From NCBI GenBank assembly GCA_047600785.1, contig JASGKH010000001.1, positions 62,001 through 126,000 on the forward strand: a stretch of 64,000 bases of DNA, given 5' to 3'. The notes below the pieces were generated by a model that saw only the letters and a program-made list of their open reading frames with translations, was not told the DNA's origin and did no database searches. This stretch comes from Breznakibacter sp047600785 (GTDB taxonomy: Bacteria; Bacteroidota; Bacteroidia; Bacteroidales; Marinilabiliaceae). The position numbers and the translations under genes are program-made. Position 1 is the first letter of the stretch; each line of letters begins with the position of its first letter. Shown one piece after another: positions 53,871 through 63,527 of this stretch.

Positions 53871-53954
53871 TTGATGGATTTTAACGGGTTAAGAGATTGG
53901 TTCTTTCTCGCGTGATGTAAGTATCTTGAATGGGGAAGGTTTCTCCCAGGGACG

Positions 53955-54090
53955 TGAACAATTTCTTGCAGGGGCGCGGAGAGAGGAATCGCGGGTGACG
54001 CGGGGTTTTCTTCCTTTACGTTCTTTGCGGGACCTTTGCGTCTTTGCGTGAGCTAATCTCTCGCAGGGACGCGGGGGAAAGAATCGCGGG
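53955..54090. repeat. Degenerate repeats left of the GxxExxY gene
   Basis: TTGCAGGGGCGCGGAGAGAGG and CTCTCGCAGGGACGCGGGGG are copies of one short sequence that returns at 54,603-54,635. Open frames here (53,889-54,125) are low-complexity Arg/Lys and not genes. Confidence 0.6.
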
Positions 54091-54121
54091 GTTCGCAAAG
54101 GTGCTTTTTTCGCGTCTGTTT

Positions 54122-54499
54122 TCATAAATTGTTGACCAGTCGGTGGATGTCATCCTTTAAAAGGCGGTTATTAAAATTGATCAGCAGCCCAAGTTTTATA
54201 CCTGATAGTTTCAAATAAGTCAGTGTCTGTGCGAAGTGTACGGGAGCCAACGAGTCGACTGATTTTAACTCAACCAGTACCTTGCTTCCAACAATCAAAT
54301 CAATACGGTATCCAATCTCCATGTGGACATCTTTATAGATAAACGGCATAGGTACTTGCTGCGCGACGTGGAGACCTGCTGCCTGCAGGTCATATGCCAA
54401 AGCCGTTTCGTAGACAGATTCCAGTAGCCCTGGACCTGTTTGTCTGTGCAGCTCGATAGCATGGTGAATGATTTGTGAGGCGATTTCGTTTTCAGTCAT
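54122..54499 (-). CDS. GxxExxY protein
   Basis: A 125-residue protein of the GxxExxY family (GPGLLESVYE at residues ~22-31), which shares the fold core of PD-(D/E)XK nucleases: a second motif YRIDLIVGSKVLVELKSVDSL contains the D...E-x-K pattern. Function is unknown; the family is frequent in Bacteroidota and often sits between short degenerate repeats, as here. It separates the trunk toxin from the FN3 gene and is likely an insertion into that operon. Confidence 0.88.
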   Translation of the reverse strand: MTENEIASQIIHHAIELHRQTGPGLLESVYETALAYDLQAAGLHVAQQVPMPFIYKDVHMEIGYRIDLIVGSKVLVELKSVDSLAPVHFAQTLTYLKLSGIKLGLLINFNNRLLKDDIHRLVNNL

Positions 54500-54602
54500 G
54501 ATTGGGTGGGGTCATGTGTACTGTAGTAATTTCTCGTGGGGCTTGCCAAGGATTTTTCTCCGCGTACTTTGCGTGTCCTGTCTTTGCGCTCTTAGCGTGA
54601 AC

Positions 54603-54635
54603 TAATCTCTCGCAGGGACGCGGAGGGAGGAACCG
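54603..54635. repeat. Degenerate repeat right of the GxxExxY gene
   Basis: CTCTCGCAGGGACGCGGAGG, partner of the copies at 53,955-54,090. The remaining 54,500-54,773 has no gene. Confidence 0.55.
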
Positions 54636-54773
54636 CAAAAGGCTTCTCTTGGCGTCTTAGCGTGGAATCAGTCTTTTTTCGTGTATTTTGTTTCTACTTT
54701 CCATTTTATTTCTGTTGTGGGTACTTCCTGTTTTTCTGAATTTATCTGCCACATGAGGGCGGGTGTTCGGAAA

Positions 54774-56810
54774 CTAATTGACATGTATACTAAATTCGTT
54801 AAAACCCGGCTCGATGCTGACTTTTTCCAAACCACTGTTGGGTGCCCGTTTAATCAACCGCCATTGCCCCGTGCCGTTTTTTCCGTATAACAGCACATGG
54901 GAGGATGGAATGGTTGCCGCATTCCACTTCAATTCTACCGTTCCTTTCTTTTTATCCACCTTTACTTGCGGAGTTATCCACAAGTCTTTGGGGGCAGGGG
55001 AGTATTTTGCGGCCATCGGTTTGGTCGGTGCCGATTCGTTGCCTGTACTGTCCACCGCCACCGCCACGTAGCGGTAAATGGTGTTACTGATAACTGTGGT
55101 ATCGGCAAACGTCTGGCTTTGCGGTTCCAGTTTGGCAATTAACGTCCAAAGGGCCTGTCCGGAAAGGGAACGGTATAGGAGGAGATGGTCCACGTCGTTG
55201 CTGCTGCTGGGCACCCACGACAGCCGGATGCCATTGTCCAACGGCCCGGGTGCTTTCATAGCGGGCGGTGCGGGCGGTACAATGTCGGGCCTGTCCACTG
55301 TCAGTACTTCCGAAAAAGCCGATCGGTTCTGTCGCTTGTCGATGGCGGTCAGTTTATAATAGACTTTTTTCGTGAGGGTCTTCAATTCAATGGTATCGGC
55401 ATATTGGGTCCGGCGCACCGCCACGGGGGTAATGAGTGAAAATTCCTCCTGTGGCCCGTTGGCCCGGTACAGGCGGTAACCGTCCATATCGGGTTCCGGG
55501 TTGGCCGTCCAGCTCAGCTGCACCAGTCCCGTGGTGTCGGCGGTAGCGGACAAGCCGGTGGGGGCCGACGGCGGGATGGAATCGACCAGCTGCACGAACC
55601 TTGGCATCCCCATGGGGCCGGTGTGCTGCGAATTATAAGCCTGCAGCCGGTAATAGGCAGCGGGCATGGGCGATGGGTCCACAAACAGGCTGTCGCCCAT
55701 GGAAAGTGTTGGTTCCAGCGATGTGTACTGTCCGTCAAAATCACGGCTTCGCAATACCCTTATCCCGTCAATCTTTTCCTGTTTCCACCGGGGCAATGCA
55801 AAAGCAATCTCCACGGTTTGGTTGTCAGGCGATCCGATGCGGTGTATCTCGGGGGCCAGTGTGATCTGGTCTATCCCTCGTACCATTGCCACGGCCGATG
55901 GCGGACTTGTTTCGCCAAATGGCGTCACGCCCACCACCCGGTAACGGTAAACGGTTTGGTTATCGGCCAGAGAATCGGCATAATAGTAAAAGGGGAGATC
56001 GTCTTTCCCTTCGGGCGTGGTGTTCACGAACAAAGTTTGGTTGAGCCGTCGGAACGAGGTGCCCCCGTCGTGGCTTCGCTCCACAAAAAAGCCGGAGAAC
56101 AATCCTTCCTGGGCCAAACGTTCCCATGTGAGCGTTACCACATGGTCGCCCGCTTCGGCTTTCACGTTTACGGGCGAAGGCACAGGCAGGTACTCGTCGG
56201 TTCCCGTGAAGAAGATGGCCGTATCGACCTGCATGCCGGGAGGGACTGCGGCAGGATACACTTTGTACAGATATTTCTCGCCTTTTTGCACGTGTTTATC
56301 GGCCCAATAGAGTCCCGAATATTGTGCGACGTTCCGGCTTTGGTCGGCCGCCATCAGTGCGAACCCCCACCTTAGCTCTTGCTCTGTGGCCCGGTTGACC
56401 AGTTCCGTCAAACTGCCCGGATCGCCTGTCGTGACCTCAAATCCGTCGCCGTAAATGGCTTCCGCGGCCACACCGGCCAGGTCGTCTTTGTCGGCCAGTG
56501 CTTCCCATTGCTCAAGCGGGAAGGGTCTCAATGGTTTTTGGGTTAATATTTCAGGCCTGGGATTTTCCACGTATGTGTTGTTCCTCAAAATGCAGGTACG
56601 GCTTACCACATAGCCGTACTTGTTGCCCACCAGCCACAGCTGGTACGATGCCGGGGCCCACCGCAGCATGACCGAATCGGGCGTGGGACGGGCCAGCAGC
56701 TTCATTTCATGTGTTACTGGTTCTTGTGCCTTTAACGTTCCCGCGCAAAGGCAAAACAAACCAATAAAAAAATAGGGGAAATCTTTTATGTGTTTGGGTG
56801 AACAAATCAT
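54774..56810 (-). CDS. Exported fibronectin type III protein
   Basis: A 678-residue protein. The ATG at 56810 gives a signal peptide (KDFPYFFIGLFCLCAGTLKA); the longer frame overlaps the upstream gene and lacks sense. The mature part begins EPVTHEMKLLARPTPDSVML-RWAPASYQLW and contains about five FN3-like units with the usual W...Y.Y.V pattern (VTLTWERLAQEGLFSGFFVE, VQLSWTANPEPDMDGYRLYR, IRLSWVPSSSNDVDHLLLYR, VELKWNAATIPSSHVLLYGK). No catalytic motif seen. It lies after the 1,498-residue gene and before the trunk toxin, which also has FN3-like units; a joint extracellular structure is plausible. Function unknown. Confidence 0.75.
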   Translation of the reverse strand: MICSPKHIKDFPYFFIGLFCLCAGTLKAQEPVTHEMKLLARPTPDSVMLRWAPASYQLWLVGNKYGYVVSRTCILRNNTYVENPRPEILTQKPLRPFPLEQWEALADKDDLAGVAAEAIYGDGFEVTTGDPGSLTELVNRATEQELRWGFALMAADQSRNVAQYSGLYWADKHVQKGEKYLYKVYPAAVPPGMQVDTAIFFTGTDEYLPVPSPVNVKAEAGDHVVTLTWERLAQEGLFSGFFVERSHDGGTSFRRLNQTLFVNTTPEGKDDLPFYYYADSLADNQTVYRYRVVGVTPFGETSPPSAVAMVRGIDQITLAPEIHRIGSPDNQTVEIAFALPRWKQEKIDGIRVLRSRDFDGQYTSLEPTLSMGDSLFVDPSPMPAAYYRLQAYNSQHTGPMGMPRFVQLVDSIPPSAPTGLSATADTTGLVQLSWTANPEPDMDGYRLYRANGPQEEFSLITPVAVRRTQYADTIELKTLTKKVYYKLTAIDKRQNRSAFSEVLTVDRPDIVPPAPPAMKAPGPLDNGIRLSWVPSSSNDVDHLLLYRSLSGQALWTLIAKLEPQSQTFADTTVISNTIYRYVAVAVDSTGNESAPTKPMAAKYSPAPKDLWITPQVKVDKKKGTVELKWNAATIPSSHVLLYGKNGTGQWRLIKRAPNSGLEKVSIEPGFNEFSIHVN

Positions 56811-57076
56811 TGGTTTACATATTTGAGTTAGGCGTATATCCGATCGTTTTTTCTTGGCCGTGACAGGCAACAAAAAGGAAATCCCTTTCTCCATGCCCCT
56901 GTGGGAACCCGTTTCGCGCTCATCGACGCAAATCACTGGGTTTACCGGAAAAGACGCCAGAAACGATTTGTATAAAATATTGGCCTGTAACGTCTGATCC
57001 AACTCTATCCGTGTATTTTTCCATTTCTGTATTTTGTTTCTTTTACACAGGGTTTTAGTTTTGGCCACTTCTTCTT

Positions 57077-60000
57077 TCATTGCGACAAAAGATTGACTTG
57101 CGGCACATTGAAAGGATTGACCATCCGGATGGTTTTGGCGCTGGAGACGCCACGTCCGGGACGGACATATTCCAGACGGATGGGATAATTCCCGGCACTC
57201 ACCTGGGGCCATGGATAGGTGTTCAAAATTTTATTGGCCTGTGCGTTGCTCCGTGAAACAAGCCCATTTGCGACCAAATTGGATAACTTGTTGCGTATTT
57301 CGATGTAATCGGCCGCCCATACGGACGGCAACCCATAGACAAAATGGGCGAGGACTGCCCTTGAGCTCATTTGTCCCGATTCCATGTCGGCGTCGGTCAA
57401 CTCATAAGTATAGTCGATTTGCCAGATGGAAACCGGTTTCCCGGGAGGCAATCCGTTTTCGGCCGTGTTGCGCGACACGGTGGCCTGCACATGGAGCGGA
57501 TAGTGTTGGTACATCAACGGGAAGATATTGGCCTGATACCAATCGGCATCCTCAAGCAGGGCTTTGACCTGCATCAACGGTCGGAGGCTGGTGGTGCCCG
57601 CGATTTCGAACCTATCGAACATCTCGTTGCCATACACCGTGACTCCGGGGTAATCGATGGCAGGACTGACGTTGTAAAGGAACCTGACGGTCATGTCGTT
57701 GGCCGGCACTTTGTCCAGAAAACGATCGGACCGGCTGCACCGGAAAGTGATCCCGTAAAAGGCTTTTTCTTCCGCATCCGAAATAGATCCTTCCGCCTGT
57801 CTGGTCGAGATCTCGGTTTGGAGGCTCTCGTCACTTTCGCCCAGATCTACTGTTTCGGTGCTGGTTTGGATGTTCCGGTCCACCGCGTTGTTTGCATCCA
57901 ATGGAACGTTCACCAGTTCGAAACGGTACATCTGGCCGTTTTGCATCTGGTGGGGCACCATTGCCTCGGCCGATTTGAGCGCGGTATTGTAAACAAGCGG
58001 CGAATACAGGGTTTGCCCTTCTTTCACGGGCGTCCACCGGGCTTTTTGTTCCCATCCGGACATCGGTTCGAAAAATGCCTTTAACCCTGCTTTAAACGTC
58101 ACATAAGCTGTATCGTGTTCCAGTTTATAGAAATTCATCATCCGGTGGATGGGATAACTATAAGAAACGTAGTTGTCGGGGATTTTGTCCGGAAGGTTGC
58201 CTGTGGTGAACACGGCTTCTTTGGTTTCGTAATAAATTTCCCCGCTGTCGTCTTTGTAAGCCGTCCACTGGCCATCGACTTTTTCCTCGAAGCTGATCCG
58301 GACCATGGCCTTGTATTCGGAATTGGGGCGGAAGATCTCGTCGGGGGTGAATGCCAGCACCGTTTTGTCGTTGTCCCATTCCATGGACCCCGGCATGGCG
58401 GTCCCGTTATAATAAACAGCGTATTCGTTGAGTTTCACCTTAAATTCCTTGGAGGTGTTCTCATCCTCCGAGATTTTCATCTCTTTCTCGACAGGCACGT
58501 TGAACACCACCTGTGGCAAAGTAAAGATGTCCACGTCTTTCGAATCGGCGGCAGGGGTAATGTCGGCAATGATTTCCATGTCCGACAGCTCTTTGCTCGT
58601 GACTAGTTCGCATTTTTCGCCAATGGTCACCTCGAACTTGCAATTCCCTTTGACCATGCCGCCCAATATCCTGTATTTGCCGCCCACTGCACCTTTCAGC
58701 CAGAAAGGATTGGGGCCTTCCATGCGCATGGCAGTGGCGGTTTGTATGTTCAGGATATCAAACTTGCGCTTTTTTCGAAATACCTTGACTTTTACGCCGA
58801 TGCTGCCGCCAAAATAGGCATAGGATTGCCCCTTGGCGTACCAGCCGTCAATGCCCACGCCCCCGTTACGCCCCTGGCAGTAGGCATTGTCGCCGTAATC
58901 GATGAGCATCACGTCGAACCCGGCGCCCAGATCGAACGAGCCATAAAAGATCAAAAACGTTTTCTCGCCGGTGCTCACGGAGAAGTTGGCGCCAAACGCG
59001 AGCCCTTTGCCCAGCACCAGATCGGACTCGCTCCGGTTGCCGTTGAAATCGGCTTGTGACATATTCAGGATATCAAGCACCTTCGTGTTCATCAGCATGG
59101 CATCGGGCAGGTCGTGGCCAGCCATGAAATAGCTGCCGGTCTTGACGATTCCCACAATATTGAGCCCGATGGGATCGGAAGGGGTTCCCATGCGTAAATA
59201 CCACTTCCCGGGCTCGATATGGAGCACACCCCAGCCGGCCCTGTTATCGGTGCCTATTCCCTTGAGGACACCGGCCACATTGACGAATGCCTCAAACGAC
59301 GCATCGTACGTATCCCTTTCAAAATCGAGCAAGATGGCGGTGGATACCTTTATCGGTGCATTGTCCCTGACTCTCTGCTTTCCACCGCCGGCCGATGTTT
59401 TGGCCATGTCGGCCACTGCGGCCGATGAAGAGGCTCCGTCGGGCGATACGACGGAAGCTTCGCCGGTAAACGCGATCTGGTTAATGCCTCCGTGGCGGTT
59501 GAAATTGATCCCGAACGTGGCTTTGACGTCGATCAGTTGGGGGTCAATGACCCCACCTCCCAAAGCAGCGTTAATCCCCAGCGAAATGTTTTCATCGGGC
59601 ACGTAAATCAATCCCGACAGCGATTCCCCGAATGTGGATCCCCCGTTGTCGCCCGAAGCGAGCTGCCGCATTTTGACGTACAACCCTCCGCCGAATCCGT
59701 TGATGATGAAAGGGCCGGCAGGGATGCCCTGTCCCGGCAGGTGCAGGAACGCATCGACGAAAAAGTAGCGGAACCCGCTGACGTTGCCGAACACGGCCAG
59801 CGCATCGACCTCGATGCTTTTTCCGAACACCGCGCTTATCTTGCCACGGAAGCCGTCGCCGTAAACCTTGTCGCCGTCGGCAAATGCCACGGAGCCTTCA
59901 AGCTCAAAAGCTCCGTCCTTTTTGGCCCGTATTTCGATGCTGGATAGCGATAATCCTTTGAATTTCCATTCCTGTGTGTTGGCCTTTACCGAAAATTCAG

Positions 60001-61573
60001 TGGTGCCGGAAATGTCTTCGTTTCCAAAATTGACGTGTACCCCAACGTCGATTCTTGCATCGTTTGCGTTGACTTTCCGGAAACCGATTTTTGTTATGGA
60101 GATAGGAAAGCCATTGAAGATATTGCCCGATCCGGAATCAAAACCCAAATAGTTGATATCGAAGACGGGGGCCTCGGCCGACATCCGCAACCCTTCGAAC
60201 TTCAGCTTGGGCATTTTCACAAGGGCTTTGTCGCCCCCTTCTGCAATGGGGCAATCGAACGAAATATAACCATTGAGCAATGCAGTGGGCACAAAATCAC
60301 CTTTCTCTACATGCACCGAGATGACCGACGACGGGTCGATGCCTATCTGGGCCGCCAACAGATCGAATTTAATCTCTTCTTTTGTTTGTATTGCCAGATG
60401 GTATGTGCCTTCGGTGTCGAAAAACGCATCGTATCCCAGCGGGGTATTGGTGCCGGGTAATTTTGTGCCTCCCGTCAGCACAAATGATTTAAAGCTCCCC
60501 GTAAAGAATTCCAATGCCAGCCGGTCGATGCTCATGGGCCAGTTGCCCAGCTCGCCGTCGTTCATCGACAAAAGGTTGTCTATACCGCACAATCCCGAAA
60601 ATCCGTAATCGTCCACAATAAGGCCTTCTGCAAAAAAGGAGGTTGTTGATCCCGATTTTTTATTGAATTTTTGGGAAAGGAACACCTGGGCCTTATGGAT
60701 GTACAACCCACGCCACAGGCTGGTTTTGTCGCCGGTATAGCCGCCCGGATAGTTTTGGGGCAGCTTGAACCCGTTGCCGTTGACCAGATCGCTGAAATCG
60801 AGGGTAACGTCCTGAAAAGAGAAATAAGCCTCATCAAACCCTTTGATCTTAAATGGACTGAAAGAGGTCTGGAACAGAAAATCATTGAAATCGGCAAAGT
60901 TGACATAAAAGGAACTCTTTACCTTCCCTGTGACCGATCCGGTTTGCGGGTTAACCCCGATAAACGTTTTATCGGACAATTCCACCTCGCCGTTGAGGCC
61001 GATCTGCTTAAAGCCATTGCAGTCCCATTCAACGAAAGACCCCTTCAGCCAATTGATTGTCACGTCCTTGACCACTGTGGTGGATATCGCATCCAGCAGT
61101 GCCAGCTTGACGTTGCTGCTTAACCCCCCTTTGAACGTAAAACGTATGTTATCGGCCCTAAAACGGACCGTTTTTCCGTCGAAGGGACTGACAAGGGACA
61201 TGAATGCGCTGAACTCTGCATAGTCGGGATAAATGGTGGCATTGTCTATGATGATGGCATAGTCGTCGCCTTTTTCCCCGCCACCGTTCACGCCGATCGG
61301 AAGCGTAAAAAACGAGGCCGAATCCAGTTGGCTGACCAACCTTTTTTCCGAAATCACTTTTTGTTTGATCACATCCAGCGGATGTGTTTCTCCCGTTGTT
61401 TCCTGGACGTTCCCCATCAAACTGCCAGTCAACATTTCCTCTACCTGTCTGATGCCGTCCGACGATGGAAAATACCTGGTTGAACCAATCTCCTTGTGGG
61501 AGGCTGATGCAGGTAAGCAGAATAAATGGGCCAAAAGCAGTAAAAAGGAGAAAAAAGGTAAAGGTTTTTGCAT
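57077..61573 (-). CDS. Giant exported beta-rich protein with Ig-like segment
   Basis: A 1,498-residue protein with a signal peptide (LPFFSFLLLLAHLFCLPASA). Residues ~100-990 are long series of strands alternating hydrophobic and polar (RVRADNIRFTFKGGLSSNVK-like, LAFGANFSVSTGEKTFLIFYGSF), with many Gly and aromatic residues, as in large beta solenoids or barrels. Around 1,015-1,110 a bacterial Ig-like (Big_5-type) unit is seen (LPQVVFNVPVEKEM ... KTVLAFTPDEIFRPNSEYKA). The C-terminal ~350 residues are mixed. I do not recognise the family. As first gene of the set with the FN3 protein and trunk toxin, it could be an export or surface scaffold; this is inference from order only. Confidence 0.65.
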   Translation of the reverse strand: MQKPLPFFSFLLLLAHLFCLPASASHKEIGSTRYFPSSDGIRQVEEMLTGSLMGNVQETTGETHPLDVIKQKVISEKRLVSQLDSASFFTLPIGVNGGGEKGDDYAIIIDNATIYPDYAEFSAFMSLVSPFDGKTVRFRADNIRFTFKGGLSSNVKLALLDAISTTVVKDVTINWLKGSFVEWDCNGFKQIGLNGEVELSDKTFIGVNPQTGSVTGKVKSSFYVNFADFNDFLFQTSFSPFKIKGFDEAYFSFQDVTLDFSDLVNGNGFKLPQNYPGGYTGDKTSLWRGLYIHKAQVFLSQKFNKKSGSTTSFFAEGLIVDDYGFSGLCGIDNLLSMNDGELGNWPMSIDRLALEFFTGSFKSFVLTGGTKLPGTNTPLGYDAFFDTEGTYHLAIQTKEEIKFDLLAAQIGIDPSSVISVHVEKGDFVPTALLNGYISFDCPIAEGGDKALVKMPKLKFEGLRMSAEAPVFDINYLGFDSGSGNIFNGFPISITKIGFRKVNANDARIDVGVHVNFGNEDISGTTEFSVKANTQEWKFKGLSLSSIEIRAKKDGAFELEGSVAFADGDKVYGDGFRGKISAVFGKSIEVDALAVFGNVSGFRYFFVDAFLHLPGQGIPAGPFIINGFGGGLYVKMRQLASGDNGGSTFGESLSGLIYVPDENISLGINAALGGGVIDPQLIDVKATFGINFNRHGGINQIAFTGEASVVSPDGASSSAAVADMAKTSAGGGKQRVRDNAPIKVSTAILLDFERDTYDASFEAFVNVAGVLKGIGTDNRAGWGVLHIEPGKWYLRMGTPSDPIGLNIVGIVKTGSYFMAGHDLPDAMLMNTKVLDILNMSQADFNGNRSESDLVLGKGLAFGANFSVSTGEKTFLIFYGSFDLGAGFDVMLIDYGDNAYCQGRNGGVGIDGWYAKGQSYAYFGGSIGVKVKVFRKKRKFDILNIQTATAMRMEGPNPFWLKGAVGGKYRILGGMVKGNCKFEVTIGEKCELVTSKELSDMEIIADITPAADSKDVDIFTLPQVVFNVPVEKEMKISEDENTSKEFKVKLNEYAVYYNGTAMPGSMEWDNDKTVLAFTPDEIFRPNSEYKAMVRISFEEKVDGQWTAYKDDSGEIYYETKEAVFTTGNLPDKIPDNYVSYSYPIHRMMNFYKLEHDTAYVTFKAGLKAFFEPMSGWEQKARWTPVKEGQTLYSPLVYNTALKSAEAMVPHQMQNGQMYRFELVNVPLDANNAVDRNIQTSTETVDLGESDESLQTEISTRQAEGSISDAEEKAFYGITFRCSRSDRFLDKVPANDMTVRFLYNVSPAIDYPGVTVYGNEMFDRFEIAGTTSLRPLMQVKALLEDADWYQANIFPLMYQHYPLHVQATVSRNTAENGLPPGKPVSIWQIDYTYELTDADMESGQMSSRAVLAHFVYGLPSVWAADYIEIRNKLSNLVANGLVSRSNAQANKILNTYPWPQVSAGNYPIRLEYVRPGRGVSSAKTIRMVNPFNVPQVNLLSQ

Positions 61574-61693
61574 ATCAGATTTTTTGGGTCACGGTATTTT
61601 GTAATTATCTCGTGTTTGGTTGGGTGTTTTACATACGTGGCAAAACCTGCTTAATACATCCAATCAGGAATCATGTTTCTCAAAAGGGCAATG

Positions 61694-62608
61694 TCAATAG
61701 AGAGGGTCAAACGTCTCCAAATGCAACGTAATCCATTCCCTGGCCTTCGCCAATGTTTGTTCATAGTCATTGGAATCCAAATCACCGCTGGGCTTTATTT
61801 TGACGGGGAAATCCCGTACATGTGGGGCCACCTGCTCAAGTACACGAAACGCACAATTCACGTTGCGCTCCGAATCGGGGTCGTAGCTCGAACATGCATC
61901 ATCGTCCTGCATCACAAGCGTCAGCATGTATTTTATGGCTTCGCGGGAACGTATGTAAACCAAATCGGGTAAAAGATAGGTAGTTACATTGTCATTGATA
62001 CCCAATGTCTTCACTTTTTCAAGGCAATATGTCTTGAGGGATTCGTTGCCCATACGGGCCAATGCAAGCCTAATGGCCCATTGTTCTTTGGGTTTTTTTG
62101 CGTCGGCCATCCGTTGCTCAAGCACTGGTACCACGCTGGTGAGGTCAATACGGCCGGCCAGCCGGACCAAGCGGAGATCTTTGTTTGTATGCGACACAAG
62201 TAATGAGGCCAGTTTGGTTCGTACACTGTTTGAGAAGTCGTTGGGGGCAAATTCATCCAAATAGTCAAGTACGCGCAGTTTAGCGGCCGGTTCGGTATCG
62301 GCCAGCCCGTTTTCGGCGATAAGCCGTACGGCTTCTTTTCTCACGTCTTCGTTTGCCGAAAGAATGCTGGTCTGGTATATAAGCCGGTAAGCGGTTTGTC
62401 TGATGGCCGGATGGGGGGCATTGGTATAATAGCCCAATTCTTCAAGCAAAGAAATTGAAGGGGGGTATCCGGCCAGTTCATCGGTATATTCGTAAATAGG
62501 CTCACCTTTGGCTACCTGGTCCATGATTTTGGGAATCAAATATTTTTCCTGGGAAAGAACAGGAAGTACACAAAACGGCAAAAGAAGTAAGCTCAGCTTT
62601 TTTGTCAT
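61694..62608 (-). CDS. Exported HEAT-repeat-like protein
   Basis: A 304-residue protein. The ATG at 62608 gives a clean signal peptide (KKLSLLLLPFCVLPVLSQ); the longer frame is the 5' untranslated region. The mature chain is all helical with HEAT-like units (SISLLEELGYYTNAPHPAIRQTAYRLIYQ, EDVRKEAVRLIAENG, VPVLEQRMADAKKPKEQWAI, RLALARMG). Such repeats bind other proteins. Function unknown. It lies just upstream of the giant beta gene, 120 bp apart on the same strand, and could be part of that transcription unit. Confidence 0.75.
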   Translation of the reverse strand: MTKKLSLLLLPFCVLPVLSQEKYLIPKIMDQVAKGEPIYEYTDELAGYPPSISLLEELGYYTNAPHPAIRQTAYRLIYQTSILSANEDVRKEAVRLIAENGLADTEPAAKLRVLDYLDEFAPNDFSNSVRTKLASLLVSHTNKDLRLVRLAGRIDLTSVVPVLEQRMADAKKPKEQWAIRLALARMGNESLKTYCLEKVKTLGINDNVTTYLLPDLVYIRSREAIKYMLTLVMQDDDACSSYDPDSERNVNCAFRVLEQVAPHVRDFPVKIKPSGDLDSNDYEQTLAKAREWITLHLETFDPLY

Positions 62609-62894
62609 ACGGATAAGGGTTAAGAACAAAAGGCAAAAATATAAACGATTATTGATTGTGCAAATTTTTCTATTTTTTATAACGAATTTATATTGATGGG
62701 GTTGATAGGAGGATGGTTCCCTTCGTATAAAGTATAATTGAACGCTTTTTCGGAACTTGTGGAAGGTGTTCCATGATATCGGGAAAAGCCTTACGGAGGC
62801 TTTGGGAAGGACATTGCCCATTCACAAAAGGATTTACGCAATGGACCTCTCAAATTTTCGGTTTATCCATTACCTTTGCGCCAAATTTCTTTCA

Positions 62895-63515
62895 ATGAAC
62901 GCCACCTCTTTTCCTTCACGGTTATTGGAAAATGCCGTGAACGAATTTGCCAAGCTACCCGGCATCGGCCGTAAATCGGCACTGCGGTTGGTGCTGCATT
63001 TGTTAAAGCAGGAGAAACATGCGGTATTTGCTTTTGCCGATGCGGTAAAGCAATTGCGCGATGAGATAAAGTACTGTCAGGTATGCCACAATATTTCCGA
63101 TACCGATGTGTGCAATATCTGCCACAATCCGGGGCGTAACCATCAGCTTATCTGCGTGGTGGAGTCGGTGCGTGACGTCATGGCAGTGGAGAATACCCAG
63201 CAGTTCAATGGGGTGTACCATGTACTGGGCGGCGTTATTTCACCTATGGACGGGATTGGGCCGGCCGATTTGAACATTGCCCAACTTGAACAACGTCTAG
63301 GTCAAAGCAACGGAGTTGAAGTGGTGTTGGCACTTCCGACGACCATGGAAGGCGATACCACCAATTTTTATCTTTACAAAAAGCTGGAAAAGATGCAGGT
63401 AAAAATAACCACCATCGCCAGGGGCGTATCCATCGGCGATGAATTGGAGTACATTGACGAAATCACATTGGGGCGCTCGCTGGTGAACCGTCAACCGTTC
63501 GAGTCTACGTTATAA
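62895..63515 (+). CDS. recR: Recombination mediator protein RecR
   Basis: A 206-residue RecR, which with RecO/RecF loads RecA at gapped DNA. The ATG at 62895 gives the family N-terminus (SRLLENAVNEFAKLPGIGRK with helix-hairpin-helix GIGRKSALRL). The four-cysteine zinc finger is CQVCHNISDTDVCNIC; the Toprim domain begins ICVVESVRDVMAVE, followed by YHVLGGVISPMDGIGP and the Walker B-like IARGVSIGDELEYIDE. It is followed at 12 bases by the next gene. Confidence 0.96.
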   Translation: MNATSFPSRLLENAVNEFAKLPGIGRKSALRLVLHLLKQEKHAVFAFADAVKQLRDEIKYCQVCHNISDTDVCNICHNPGRNHQLICVVESVRDVMAVENTQQFNGVYHVLGGVISPMDGIGPADLNIAQLEQRLGQSNGVEVVLALPTTMEGDTTNFYLYKKLEKMQVKITTIARGVSIGDELEYIDEITLGRSLVNRQPFESTL

Positions 63516-63527
63516 AAATCATCAACC

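Noticed and set aside
53889..54125. 78-codon minus-strand frame next to the GxxExxY gene
   Set aside because: The translation is low-complexity Arg/Lys/Pro from short degenerate repeats.
50295..61573. Assignment of the toxin cluster to T6SS, contractile injection or two-partner secretion
   Set aside because: No VgrG, Hcp, sheath, baseplate, TpsB-type barrel or Rhs YD repeats were seen in the window.
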